A DNA stretch of 40,840 nt from Lachnospiraceae bacterium. GTDB lineage: Bacteria; Bacillota; Clostridia; Lachnospirales; Lachnospiraceae. Below the pieces are notes generated by a model. The model made no database searches and had not been told where the DNA came from. It worked only from the letters and a program-made list of their open reading frames with translations. Positions 1 through 5,593 of this stretch are shown in pieces. The translations under genes and the position numbers were made by a program. The stretch covers positions 1-40,840 of the forward strand of contig CABIZF010000019.1 in NCBI GenBank assembly GCA_902363135.1. Direction: 5' to 3'. Each line of letters begins with the position of its first letter. Within the stretch, counting starts at the first letter, position 1.

Positions 1-47
1 AGTAATGCATGGAGCTGACTGCTACTAATCGGTCGCAAGCTTATCCA
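1..47 (+). rRNA. 23S rRNA gene, 3' end only
   Basis: The first bases contain the block GGAGCTGACTGCTACTAATC followed by GGTCGCAAGCTT, which matches the conserved 3' end of bacterial 23S rRNA (close to the Bacillus form with GGAGCTGACAGATACTAATCG). The rest of the gene lies upstream of the window. The exact mature end is estimated. No 5S rRNA gene follows before the first tRNA, which is unusual for a 16S-23S-5S operon. Confidence 0.85.
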
Positions 48-57
48 AACGCGGAGA

Positions 58-76
58 AAGCGGATAGCATCCGCTT
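58..76 (+). other. Hairpin just after the 23S rRNA end
   Basis: AAGCGGAT, three bases, then ATCCGCTT form a perfect 8-bp hairpin. No T run follows, so it is not a typical terminator. It may be a processing or stability signal of the rRNA-tRNA transcript (inference). Confidence 0.45.
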
Positions 77-178
77 ACAAAGCAAGGTAGGGTTAAAAAG
101 GTTAAAGACTTAAAGTAATCGGATTGATATTTATACAGACTGTATGTGGTTTTGAAGGTATGTATTACTTTCAAGTAT

Positions 179-250
179 TCCTCGATAGCTCAATGGTAGA
201 GCATTCGGCTGTTAACCGAAGGGTTGTTGGTTCGAGCCCAACTCGGGGAG
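179..250 (+). tRNA. tRNA-Asn (GTT)
   Basis: The 72-base cloverleaf has acceptor strands 179-185 and 243-249 (one G-T pair), an anticodon arm with loop centred on GTT, and the T-loop motif GGTTCGAGCC. The discriminator is G250. The 3' CCA is not encoded. It is the first gene of a seven-tRNA cluster that probably shares the rRNA transcript. Confidence 0.96.
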
Positions 251-296
251 TTGGTTTTCGAAATCTTCTTATTCGGAAAACAGAAAAACAAATTAT

Positions 297-368
297 GGCT
301 CCTTGGTCAAGTGGTTAAGACGTCGCCCTCTCACGGCGAAAACATGGGTTCAAATCCCGTAGGAGTCA
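297..368 (+). tRNA. tRNA-Glu (CTC)
   Basis: The acceptor 297-303 pairs with 361-367 (one G-T). The anticodon stem TCGCC/GGCGA encloses a loop with anticodon CTC, reading GAG codons. The T loop is GGTTCAAATCC. The discriminator is A368 and CCA is not encoded. The CTC isoacceptor is the less common Glu tRNA and normally accompanies a TTC form elsewhere in the genome. Confidence 0.95.
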
Positions 369-379
369 ATAGGATGAAT

Positions 380-452
380 GCCGATGTGGCTCAATTGGCA
401 GAGCAGCTGATTTGTAATCAGCAGGTTATCGGTTCGAGTCCGATCATCGGCT
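380..452 (+). tRNA. tRNA-Thr (TGT)
   Basis: The acceptor 380-386 pairs with 445-451. The anticodon stem GCTGA/TCAGC encloses loop TTTGTAA with anticodon TGT. The T loop is GGTTCGAGTCC. The discriminator is T452 and CCA is not encoded. Confidence 0.96.
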
Positions 453-456
453 TCTT

Positions 457-530
457 GGACCTTTAGCTCAGTTGGTTAGAGCAACCGGCTCATAACCGGT
501 CGGTCCTGGGTTCGAGTCCCCGAAGGTCCA
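457..530 (+). tRNA. tRNA with CAT anticodon (Met or lysidine-type Ile2)
   Basis: The acceptor GGACCTT (457-463) pairs with AAGGTCC (523-529), the discriminator is A530, and the anticodon loop is CTCATAA. A CAT anticodon can be elongator Met or Ile2 in which TilS changes C34 to lysidine. The acceptor resembles the Ile2 tRNAs of Firmicutes as I remember them, but I cannot settle the identity from sequence alone. CCA is not encoded. Confidence 0.9.
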
Positions 531-549
531 TTAAATCAAATATAAGTTT

Positions 550-623
550 GGCCTAGTGGCTCAGTTGGTTAGAGCGCCGCCCTGTCACGGCGGAGGTCAC
601 GGGTTCGAGTCCCGTCTGGGTCG
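550..623 (+). tRNA. tRNA-Asp (GTC)
   Basis: The acceptor 550-556 pairs with 616-622 (two G-T pairs). The anticodon loop CTGTCAC gives anticodon GTC. The T arm carries GGGTTCGAGTCCC. The discriminator is G623, as expected for Asp, and CCA is not encoded. Confidence 0.96.
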
Positions 624-628
624 TTGGT

Positions 629-659
629 AGCACCAATAAGCATTCGCTCATTCGGTGCT
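629..659 (+). other. Hairpin in the tRNA-Asp/tRNA-Val spacer
   Basis: AGCACC (629-634) pairs with GGTGCT (654-659). Inside it, AATAAGC pairs with GCTCATT except for one mismatch, around the loop ATTC. It is followed by TCTGTTTT. It could be a weak terminator or an RNase processing hairpin within the tRNA transcript (inference). Confidence 0.4.
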
Positions 660-675
660 TCTGTTTTCAAAATTT

Positions 676-748
676 GGGGTCTTAGCTCAGCTGGGAGAGC
701 ATCTGCCTTACAAGCAGAGGGTCATAGGTTCGAGCCCTATAGGCCCCA
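676..748 (+). tRNA. tRNA-Val (TAC)
   Basis: The acceptor GGGGTCT (676-682) pairs with AGGCCCC (741-747). The anticodon stem TCTGC/GCAGA encloses a loop with TAC. The T loop is GGTTCGAGCCC. The discriminator is A748 and CCA is not encoded. Confidence 0.96.
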
Positions 749-778
749 TTTCCTTTATTTACATTATTATTTATATGT

Positions 779-864
779 GCCGTAGTGGCGGAACTGGCAG
801 ACGCCCGGGACTTAAAATCCCGTGGGTAGAAATACCCGTACCGGTTCGATCCCGGTCTACGGCA
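779..864 (+). tRNA. tRNA-Leu (TAA)
   Basis: This is an 86-base class II tRNA. The acceptor GCCGTAG (779-785) pairs with CTACGGC (857-863). The anticodon stem CGGGA/TCCCG encloses CTTAAAA with anticodon TAA. The long variable arm is GTGGGTAGAAATACCCGT. The discriminator is A864 and CCA is not encoded. It is the last gene of the cluster, directly before a terminator. Confidence 0.96.
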
Positions 865-871
865 GAACGAA

Positions 872-898
872 AAACCCTTGATTTTCAAGGGTTTTTTT
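872..898 (+). terminator. Rho-independent terminator of the rRNA/tRNA operon
   Basis: AAACCCTTGA and CAAGGGTTT form a stem around a short T-rich loop and run into seven T residues. It lies 7 bases after tRNA-Leu. The following stretch to about 1070 shows no gene that I can support. Confidence 0.88.
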
Positions 899-1073
899 CA
901 TGTCCGGAACTTCCTGTACACTTCCAGAACCTCTCGAAATCATCTCCATATCCGTTCAAAACCGATTTTGACAGCAGATTTCCAGCCATTTCCAATTTTA
1001 TTTTATCCGATTGAGATGGATTATGTTGAGCAGGGGGTGGAATTTACGCAGAGTAAACAGAAATAAAAGGATG

Positions 1074-1102
1074 TTGCAAAAGAATAGCGAAGGGCGTATA
1101 CT
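1074..1102 (+). promoter_or_regulatory. Sigma-A type promoter
   Basis: TTGCAA (1074-1079) and TATACT (1097-1102) are separated by 17 bases. It points at the gene starting at 1225 and leaves a leader of about 115 bases in which I see no recognisable riboswitch. Confidence 0.55.
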
Positions 1103-1224
1103 TGATGCAGTAACACATTTGGATTCAGGAGACGCGCCTGACCAGAAGCTCCGTTTTGCAGTTATTGCGGGTTGCGATTTACGGAAAGTATGATAAAAAG
1201 AAAAACGGAAAGAGGATGAAGAGT

Positions 1225-1845
1225 ATGAGCGTAAATACAGCGGGTACATTGGGATTGGTAGCTTCCATTGTGCTTATTATATTGCTTTATGTGAAAGTTT
1301 TACCGAGAAAAATGGATGGGAAGATTGAGAATAAATTTTTAAACTGGTTACACAATTATTTCTACTTTAAAAGATTCTATATAGAAGATATTCTCAGGTT
1401 TGTATTTATCGTCACAAGTGTGCTGTCCTTTTGTACCGGATTCTTCATGCTGTTTTCAGTAACAGAGTGGTGGACCGGAACAAGAAGTAATTTCGCAATG
1501 GGTCTGGCGATAATGGTTGGCGGTCCGATTCTTATGCGTCTGCTTTTTGAAATGCAGATGATGGCGATTACGGCAATAAGAAACATTATTGAGATTAACA
1601 GTAAAATGGATCGGCTTGCGGCAGGCGAGAAGAAGGCAGAGAAACCGATGGGATCGGTAAAGCCGGAAGAAGCAGGGAAGCCGATGGGACCGGTAAAGCC
1701 GGAAGAAGCAGGAAAAACGTCTGAGCCGACGATGGTTAGGCACAGTGTGGAAAGCGGCGCAAAAAGAGTCTGCAGAAACTGTGGTAAAGTCGTAGGAAGT
1801 AAGGCAAAGTTTTGCCCGGACTGCGGTGAAAAAATAGAACTGTAA
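1225..1845 (+). CDS. DUF4282-like membrane protein with C-terminal zinc ribbon
   Basis: This 206-residue protein has three hydrophobic segments (about residues 5-26, 50-72 and 88-115). A charged segment with the motif RLLFEMQMM and INSKMDRL follows, which resembles the DUF4282 family (small membrane proteins of unknown function). A linker repeats the unit KPMGxVKPEEAG twice, and the C-terminus holds a zinc ribbon with CRNCG and CPDCG pairs. I chose ATG 1225 because AGAGG lies 9 bases upstream; the ATG at 1216 directly abuts that site and is less likely. The zinc ribbon suggests a protein- or nucleic-acid-binding tail at the inner membrane face (inference). No function is known to me. Confidence 0.8.
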   Translation: MSVNTAGTLGLVASIVLIILLYVKVLPRKMDGKIENKFLNWLHNYFYFKRFYIEDILRFVFIVTSVLSFCTGFFMLFSVTEWWTGTRSNFAMGLAIMVGGPILMRLLFEMQMMAITAIRNIIEINSKMDRLAAGEKKAEKPMGSVKPEEAGKPMGPVKPEEAGKTSEPTMVRHSVESGAKRVCRNCGKVVGSKAKFCPDCGEKIEL

Positions 1846-1922
1846 TAAGCAAGGGCAGAAACAGAGGTACCTGCCAGAGCGTGCATAAAAGAAAGTATAC
1901 GACAGAGTATGGGAGAAAACAG

Positions 1923-2552
1923 ATGAATACGGCTGCATTGGAGAGGCATATTATTGATACAGTAAAGGAATGGCAGATGAAGATCGGGTATCGCAGTGAG
2001 GAGATGAAGCTGTATTATCCGGATGTGTCTCTGGCGGGACTGCTGGAGCTTGCTGAGGGATGGACAGAGGCATCGCTAAAGGAAGCGTTGCAGGAATTTT
2101 CGAAGGAGACAAAGGGGCGGCTTGGCGGCGTGCAGATTTCGAATGTGAAAGACCGCTACTGTGTTGCGGTTCCGGCAGCGGGCTGCACGTACATTCATGA
2201 GAATGAGCCGGATTCTGCATTTCTGAGAAGCTTTCTGGATGTGATCACCGGACTGGAGCCGTCGATGCAGGGCGTGGAACAGTGTTTCGCGGATGCGGCG
2301 GCGATGAATGGTGAGCATTACGTAAAAGAAGACCGGGAGTCAGAAGGGCTCGGAATGGTATTTTATTTCTGCCCGGTGCAAGAAGAAGTGCAGACTCCGG
2401 AACGGTCGGTCATCGACACGTATGTGTACTGTGTGGAGGAGGATGATTTTGGCATTACGTATCATCGTTTTTCATGGTCAGATTTTCAGAAACTGGTCAG
2501 TGAGAATACACAGGTAAAGCATCAGGCAGAGACGTGTATCATGTGTCAGTAG
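1923..2552 (+). CDS. Conserved hypothetical protein, possibly DUF3877 family
   Basis: This 209-residue soluble acidic protein has no signal peptide or membrane segment. It starts with a helical region (ALERHIIDTVKEWQMKIG), has a mixed alpha/beta middle with YCVAVPAAGCTYIHE, and ends in HQAETCIMCQ with a CxxC pair. It resembles a Lachnospiraceae family that I associate with DUF3877; that link is from memory and unverified. I chose ATG 1923 because GGAGA lies 7 bases upstream; the longer frame from 1881 has no ribosome site. It follows the zinc-ribbon membrane protein by 77 bases and could be cotranscribed. Function unknown. Confidence 0.75.
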   Translation: MNTAALERHIIDTVKEWQMKIGYRSEEMKLYYPDVSLAGLLELAEGWTEASLKEALQEFSKETKGRLGGVQISNVKDRYCVAVPAAGCTYIHENEPDSAFLRSFLDVITGLEPSMQGVEQCFADAAAMNGEHYVKEDRESEGLGMVFYFCPVQEEVQTPERSVIDTYVYCVEEDDFGITYHRFSWSDFQKLVSENTQVKHQAETCIMCQ

Positions 2553-2611
2553 TACTGAAAAAAGGTTTGAAAACACTAGGAAAGATTAGCGCCTGAATCG
2601 TGAAAAATGGT

Positions 2612-2640
2612 TTGACATCTGACTTTTTGTGTACTAAGAT
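2612..2640 (+). promoter_or_regulatory. Sigma-A promoter of the NiCo riboswitch transcript
   Basis: A perfect TTGACA (2612-2617), a 17-base spacer and TAAGAT (2635-2640). The predicted start near 2647 leaves about 30 bases before the riboswitch core. Confidence 0.8.
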
Positions 2641-2676
2641 AGGGGCAACCAATAATTTGCACTGCAATAATCTACA

Positions 2677-2764
2677 GTACAAACTGATCAGGTGTAGGAT
2701 TCCTATCACCGGGTTGCATTTGCGACAGCAGGTAACATAACATCTGCGGGACAGTAGTAAGTAC
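2677..2764 (+). promoter_or_regulatory. NiCo (czcD) riboswitch aptamer
   Basis: The order and spacing of ACTGATCAGG, CACCGGGTTGC, GCGACAGCAGGT and ACATCTGCGGGACAGT match the NiCo riboswitch core that I recall from the structurally solved Erysipelotrichaceae RNA (ACTGAGCAGG, CAGCCGGGCTGC, ACATCTGTGGGACAGT). The outer stem GTAC..ACTG pairs with CAGT..GTAC. NiCo riboswitches bind Co2+ or Ni2+ cooperatively and usually sit before metal exporters, as here. The 3' part of the aptamer is also the 5' arm of the terminator, so metal binding should block termination and turn the exporter on. Confidence 0.85.
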
Positions 2765-2797
2765 TTTTTACTATCGTTTCGGGGTGTTATTTTTTTA
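2737..2797 (+). terminator. Riboswitch-controlled terminator before the CDF exporter
   Basis: ATAACATC (2737-2744) pairs with GGTGTTAT (2783-2790). Inner helices are GCGGGAC with GTTTCG and GTAGTAA with TTACTAT. A run of seven T follows. The 5' arm uses the aptamer bases ACATCTGCGGGAC, so the two folds exclude each other. Confidence 0.85.
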
Positions 2798-2850
2798 CCC
2801 TGAAAGGAAGAACAGCAGAGCGCTCTTGAAGGAAAGGAAGGTTACCTGAT

Positions 2851-3798
2851 ATGGAACAAAGTGAAAGTAAGACGATTATATCTGCGCAGAGTAAAACGAA
2901 TAAAACAGTCTCTGAGGCGGAAGAAAAGAAAATTGTGGCACAGATGTCCACGGTAGGTATCGCGGGAAATGTACTGTTGTCAGCATTTAAGCTGATTGCA
3001 GGTCTGGCAGGAAGCTCCGGAGCAATGATTTCAGATGCGGTTCATTCCCTGTCAGATGTACTGGCGACATTTATTGCGATGATCGGTGTCAGGATTTCAA
3101 AGCGTGGTGCGGATGCAGATCATCAGTATGGACACGAGAAGTTTGAATGCATCTCGTCAGAGATTCTGGCGGGTATTTTGTTTGTGACAGGACTTGGTAT
3201 CGGATCGGTAGGCGTAGAGAAAATCATAGGCGGTCATTATGAGGATCTGACGGTGCCGGGGATGCTTCCGCTGATTGCGGCAATTGTTTCGATTGTATCG
3301 AAAGAAGCAATGTTCTGGTATACGCGTGCCTGTGCGAAAAAGATTCAGTCATCGGCTTTTATGGCAGATGCATGGCATCACCGCTCAGATGCATTTTCTT
3401 CCATCGGTTCGCTGATTGGTATTGTCGGTGCGCGGGCTGGTTTTCCGGTACTCGATCCGATCGCGAGCGTGGTCATCTGTCTCTTTATTTTGAAGGTGGC
3501 AGTTGACATTTTCCGGGATGCGATTAAGAAGCTGACAGACAGCGCCTGTGACGATGCATACACCGAGAAGGTGCGGGACTACATCAAAGGCCAGGAGGGC
3601 GTTTGCGGGATTGACCTGCTGCGAACCAGAATATTTGGAGAAAAGGTCTATGTTGATGTGGAGATTTCTGTTGATGCTGACCTGAGTCTGAGAGAGGCGC
3701 ATGCGATTGCCGAGCGTGTGCATGATGGACTGGAGCATAATTTTTCAAATATTAAGCATGTGATGGTGCATGTGAATCCGTACGAGAAGGCAGCGTGA
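2851..3798 (+). CDS. CDF-family divalent metal cation exporter
   Basis: This 315-residue cation diffusion facilitator has a cytoplasmic N-terminus of about 30 residues, then six membrane segments. The family metal site is present: SDAVHSLSD in TM2 and DAWHHRSDA in TM5. HQYGHEKFE follows TM2, and the C-terminal cytoplasmic domain ends with HVNPY. CDF proteins export Zn2+, Co2+, Ni2+, Fe2+ or Mn2+ against protons. The start ATG 2851 has GGAAAGGAAGG upstream. The NiCo riboswitch directly before it points to cobalt/nickel export as the physiological role (inference from context). A separate Mn2+ riboswitch unit follows downstream. Confidence 0.93.
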   Translation: MEQSESKTIISAQSKTNKTVSEAEEKKIVAQMSTVGIAGNVLLSAFKLIAGLAGSSGAMISDAVHSLSDVLATFIAMIGVRISKRGADADHQYGHEKFECISSEILAGILFVTGLGIGSVGVEKIIGGHYEDLTVPGMLPLIAAIVSIVSKEAMFWYTRACAKKIQSSAFMADAWHHRSDAFSSIGSLIGIVGARAGFPVLDPIASVVICLFILKVAVDIFRDAIKKLTDSACDDAYTEKVRDYIKGQEGVCGIDLLRTRIFGEKVYVDVEISVDADLSLREAHAIAERVHDGLEHNFSNIKHVMVHVNPYEKAA

Positions 3799-3847
3799 GC
3801 AGAAGTGCAAAGCGAGCTAAGAAAGTGTTAAGAATCGGGCAGAACAC

Positions 3848-3876
3848 TTGTAGGTACGAGGATGCGATGCTACAAT
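3848..3876 (+). promoter_or_regulatory. Promoter of the Mn2+ riboswitch transcript
   Basis: TTGTAG (3848-3853), a 17-base spacer and TACAAT (3871-3876). The predicted start near 3883 is about 13 bases before the riboswitch, so the oadB-like unit has its own promoter independent of the CDF gene. Confidence 0.65.
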
Positions 3877-3895
3877 CAGAAAAAAGTGAAATTCC

Positions 3896-3987
3896 GGTAA
3901 AAGGGAGTAGCGCCATAGAGATATGGATCTTTGGTCGTCAGTACGGCAGATATGCCCGGCAAAGATTGAAACAGCGAGACTTTTATC
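3896..3987 (+). promoter_or_regulatory. yybP-ykoY family Mn2+ riboswitch
   Basis: Conserved blocks are in order: AAAAGGGAGTAGC, the CCATA-GAGA-TATGG hairpin, GGTCGTCAGTACG, the GGCA-GATA-TGCC hairpin, CCGGC and AGCGAGACTTTTATC. They match the B. subtilis yybP pattern (AAAGGGGAGUAGC, GUCGUCA, CAAGACC). Helix P1 is GGTAAAAG with CTTTTATC, and ATCTTTG pairs with CAAAGAT. The class is known to bind Mn2+ and switch on manganese efflux or homeostasis genes. The P1 3' strand overlaps the terminator arm, consistent with an ON switch. Confidence 0.88.
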
Positions 3988-4020
3988 ACAGACTATTTCT
4001 GTGATAGAGGTCTCTTTTTT
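3976..4020 (+). terminator. Riboswitch-controlled terminator before the OadB-like gene
   Basis: GAGACTTTTATCACAG pairs with CTGTGATAGAGGTCTC and runs into six T. The 5' arm includes the CTTTTATC strand of riboswitch helix P1, so Mn2+-stabilised P1 should prevent this hairpin. Confidence 0.88.
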
Positions 4021-4074
4021 ATTTTCTTTCTCAGTAACAGCGCAACGGCTTGTACCGGAAGGAGGGAGGAACAG

Positions 4075-5211
4075 ATGGAATTTTTACTGGATGGAATCAG
4101 TATGCTTAGCTGGAAGCAGATCGTGATGTACGGAGTAGGTATTTTGCTGATCTGGCTGGCAATTAAAAAGGATTATGAGCCTTCACTGCTGCTACCGATG
4201 GGATTTGGAGCTATTTTGGTAAATTTGCCACAAAGTGGTGTGATCGACCAGCTGATCAGCGGTGTAGGTGAGAGCAAGGGCATTATTCAATGGCTGTTTG
4301 AGACCGGAATTGATGTCTCGGAAGCAATGCCGATTTTATTGTTTATCGGAATCGGTGCAATGATTGATTTTGGGCCGCTTCTGGCAAATCCGAGTCTGTT
4401 CTTGTTTGGTGCAGGTGCACAGTTTGGCATTTTTGCGGCGCTGCTGCTGGCGGTATTGCTTGGCTTTGATCTGAAAAACGCGGCATCGATTGCCGTGATT
4501 GGGGCAGCAGACGGCCCTACCTCAATCATGGTTTCACAGATTTTGAAATCCGATTATATTGGTGCGATTGCAGTGGCGGCGTATTCCTATATGGCGCTGG
4601 TACCGCTGATTCAGCCGATGGCAATCCGGCTGGTGACGACGAAAAAGGAACGGCAGATTCATATGAATTATGAACCGCAAAATGTAAGTAAGACCATGCG
4701 CATTGCATTTCCGATTATCGTGACAATGATAGTAGGACTGGTTGCACCGACTTCTGTGGCGCTTGTCGGATTTTTGATGTTTGGAAATCTGATCAGGGAA
4801 TGTGGTGTGTTGAATACGATGTCAGAGACGGCGCAGACGACGCTTGCGAATCTGATCACGCTGCTGCTTGGTATTACGATTTCTTTCCGTATGCAGGCGG
4901 AAGCCTTTGTTACCTGGGATACACTTATGATTATGGCGATCGGGCTGTTTGCATTTGTGATGGATTCCATAGGCGGAGTATTTCTTGCAAAGTTTTTGAA
5001 TCTGTTCCGAAAAGAAAAAATCAATCCGATGATTGGGGCAGCCGGGATTTCTGCGTTCCCGATGTCATCACGGGTCATTCAGAAGATGGCGCAGCAGGAG
5101 GATCCGACGAATATTCTGCTGATGCATGCAGCAGGGGCGAACGTGTCCGGACAGGTGGCATCGGTCATCGCAGGCGGTCTTGTGATAAAGCTGGTGACGG
5201 CATTCCTGTAA
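4075..5211 (+). CDS. OadB/GcdB-like membrane protein under Mn2+ riboswitch control
   Basis: This 378-residue multi-pass protein belongs to the beta-subunit family of Na+-pumping decarboxylases (OadB, MmdB, GcdB). Those proteins pump Na+ while releasing CO2 from carboxybiotin. Family landmarks are IGAADGPTSIMVS, whose Asp is the essential membrane Asp, and NPMIGAAGISAFPM. The usual HAMGPNVAG reads HAAGANVSG here, so the Pro is lost while the Asn is kept. The length fits GcdB-type subunits. ATG 4075 has GGAGGGAGG upstream. No carboxyltransferase alpha subunit or biotin carrier lies in the window; only a tiny gamma-like protein follows. Control by a Mn2+ riboswitch suggests a role in metal homeostasis or a Mn-dependent decarboxylase partner elsewhere (inference). 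Confidence 0.88.
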   Translation: MEFLLDGISMLSWKQIVMYGVGILLIWLAIKKDYEPSLLLPMGFGAILVNLPQSGVIDQLISGVGESKGIIQWLFETGIDVSEAMPILLFIGIGAMIDFGPLLANPSLFLFGAGAQFGIFAALLLAVLLGFDLKNAASIAVIGAADGPTSIMVSQILKSDYIGAIAVAAYSYMALVPLIQPMAIRLVTTKKERQIHMNYEPQNVSKTMRIAFPIIVTMIVGLVAPTSVALVGFLMFGNLIRECGVLNTMSETAQTTLANLITLLLGITISFRMQAEAFVTWDTLMIMAIGLFAFVMDSIGGVFLAKFLNLFRKEKINPMIGAAGISAFPMSSRVIQKMAQQEDPTNILLMHAAGANVSGQVASVIAGGLVIKLVTAFL

Positions 5212-5298
5212 TGCGTATGGGTGTATAAAGGTTCGGGAAAATATGAGTCAAAGAAGTGAAAAAGCAAGAGATGCGAGAAACATCAGAAGGGAGAAGCG

Positions 5299-5439
5299 AT
5301 GAGTGATATTCAGATTGCACTGATTATTATGGTAAAGGGAATGGCAGGAATTTTTGCAGTAACGCTGGTGATTTTATTGCTTGTATGGTTGCTGGGAAGG
5401 ATTGGAACGCGAAACAGCTCAGAAAACCCAAAGCAATGA
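5299..5439 (+). CDS. OadG-like small membrane subunit (46 residues)
   Basis: The ORF starts at ATG 5299 with GAAGGGAGAAG upstream and encodes 46 residues. A short N-terminus is followed by a single membrane helix (about residues 11-33, MVKGMAGIFAVTLVILLLVW) and a polar tail GRIGTRNSSENPKQ. The GMAGIF start of the helix resembles the GMGVVF motif of OadG gamma subunits. It lies 87 bases after the OadB-like gene on the same strand with no terminator between, so the two are probably one unit. OadG normally anchors the alpha subunit; this form lacks the cytoplasmic tail needed for that, so it may only stabilise the beta-like protein (inference). Confidence 0.75.
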   Translation: MSDIQIALIIMVKGMAGIFAVTLVILLLVWLLGRIGTRNSSENPKQ

Positions 5440-5453
5440 AATAAATCAGGCAG

Positions 5454-5481
5454 TTGCGAAACGGTCGGAATGTGGTAAAAT
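5454..5481 (+). promoter_or_regulatory. Candidate promoter for the FliB-like gene
   Basis: TTGCGA (5454-5459), a 16-base spacer and TAAAAT (5476-5481). The start would be near 5488, placing the hairpin 5504-5531 inside the leader. Confidence 0.45.
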
Positions 5482-5503
5482 AAAATCATGTGACTGTGCA
5501 GGG

Positions 5504-5536
5504 GGCAGCGTAGAATCACATCTATGCTGCCGTTTT
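5504..5536 (+). terminator. Terminator-like hairpin before the FliB-like gene
   Basis: GGCAGCGTAGA pairs with TCTATGCTGCC (11 bp, one G-T) around ATCACA and runs into GTTTTGCTGTTTGTTTTT. It can end the oadB-like unit. If the promoter at 5454 is real, it instead acts as a leader attenuator. ATGTGA upstream can pair with TCACAT in the loop and 3' arm, giving a possible alternative fold. Confidence 0.65.
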
Positions 5537-5593
5537 GCTGTTTGTTTTTACACGGGAAAGCTTTTGCAAGGGCTGTAAATGATAGGAGAGAAT

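Noticed and set aside
124..1014. Several open frames across the tRNA cluster, on both strands
   Set aside because: They translate tRNA genes and spacers, have no ribosome sites and include classic antisense-tRNA peptides such as RARTYDPLLVRQ.
3795..4126. Short plus-strand frames between the CDF and OadB-like genes
   Set aside because: They run through the promoter, Mn2+ riboswitch and terminator and have no ribosome site of their own.
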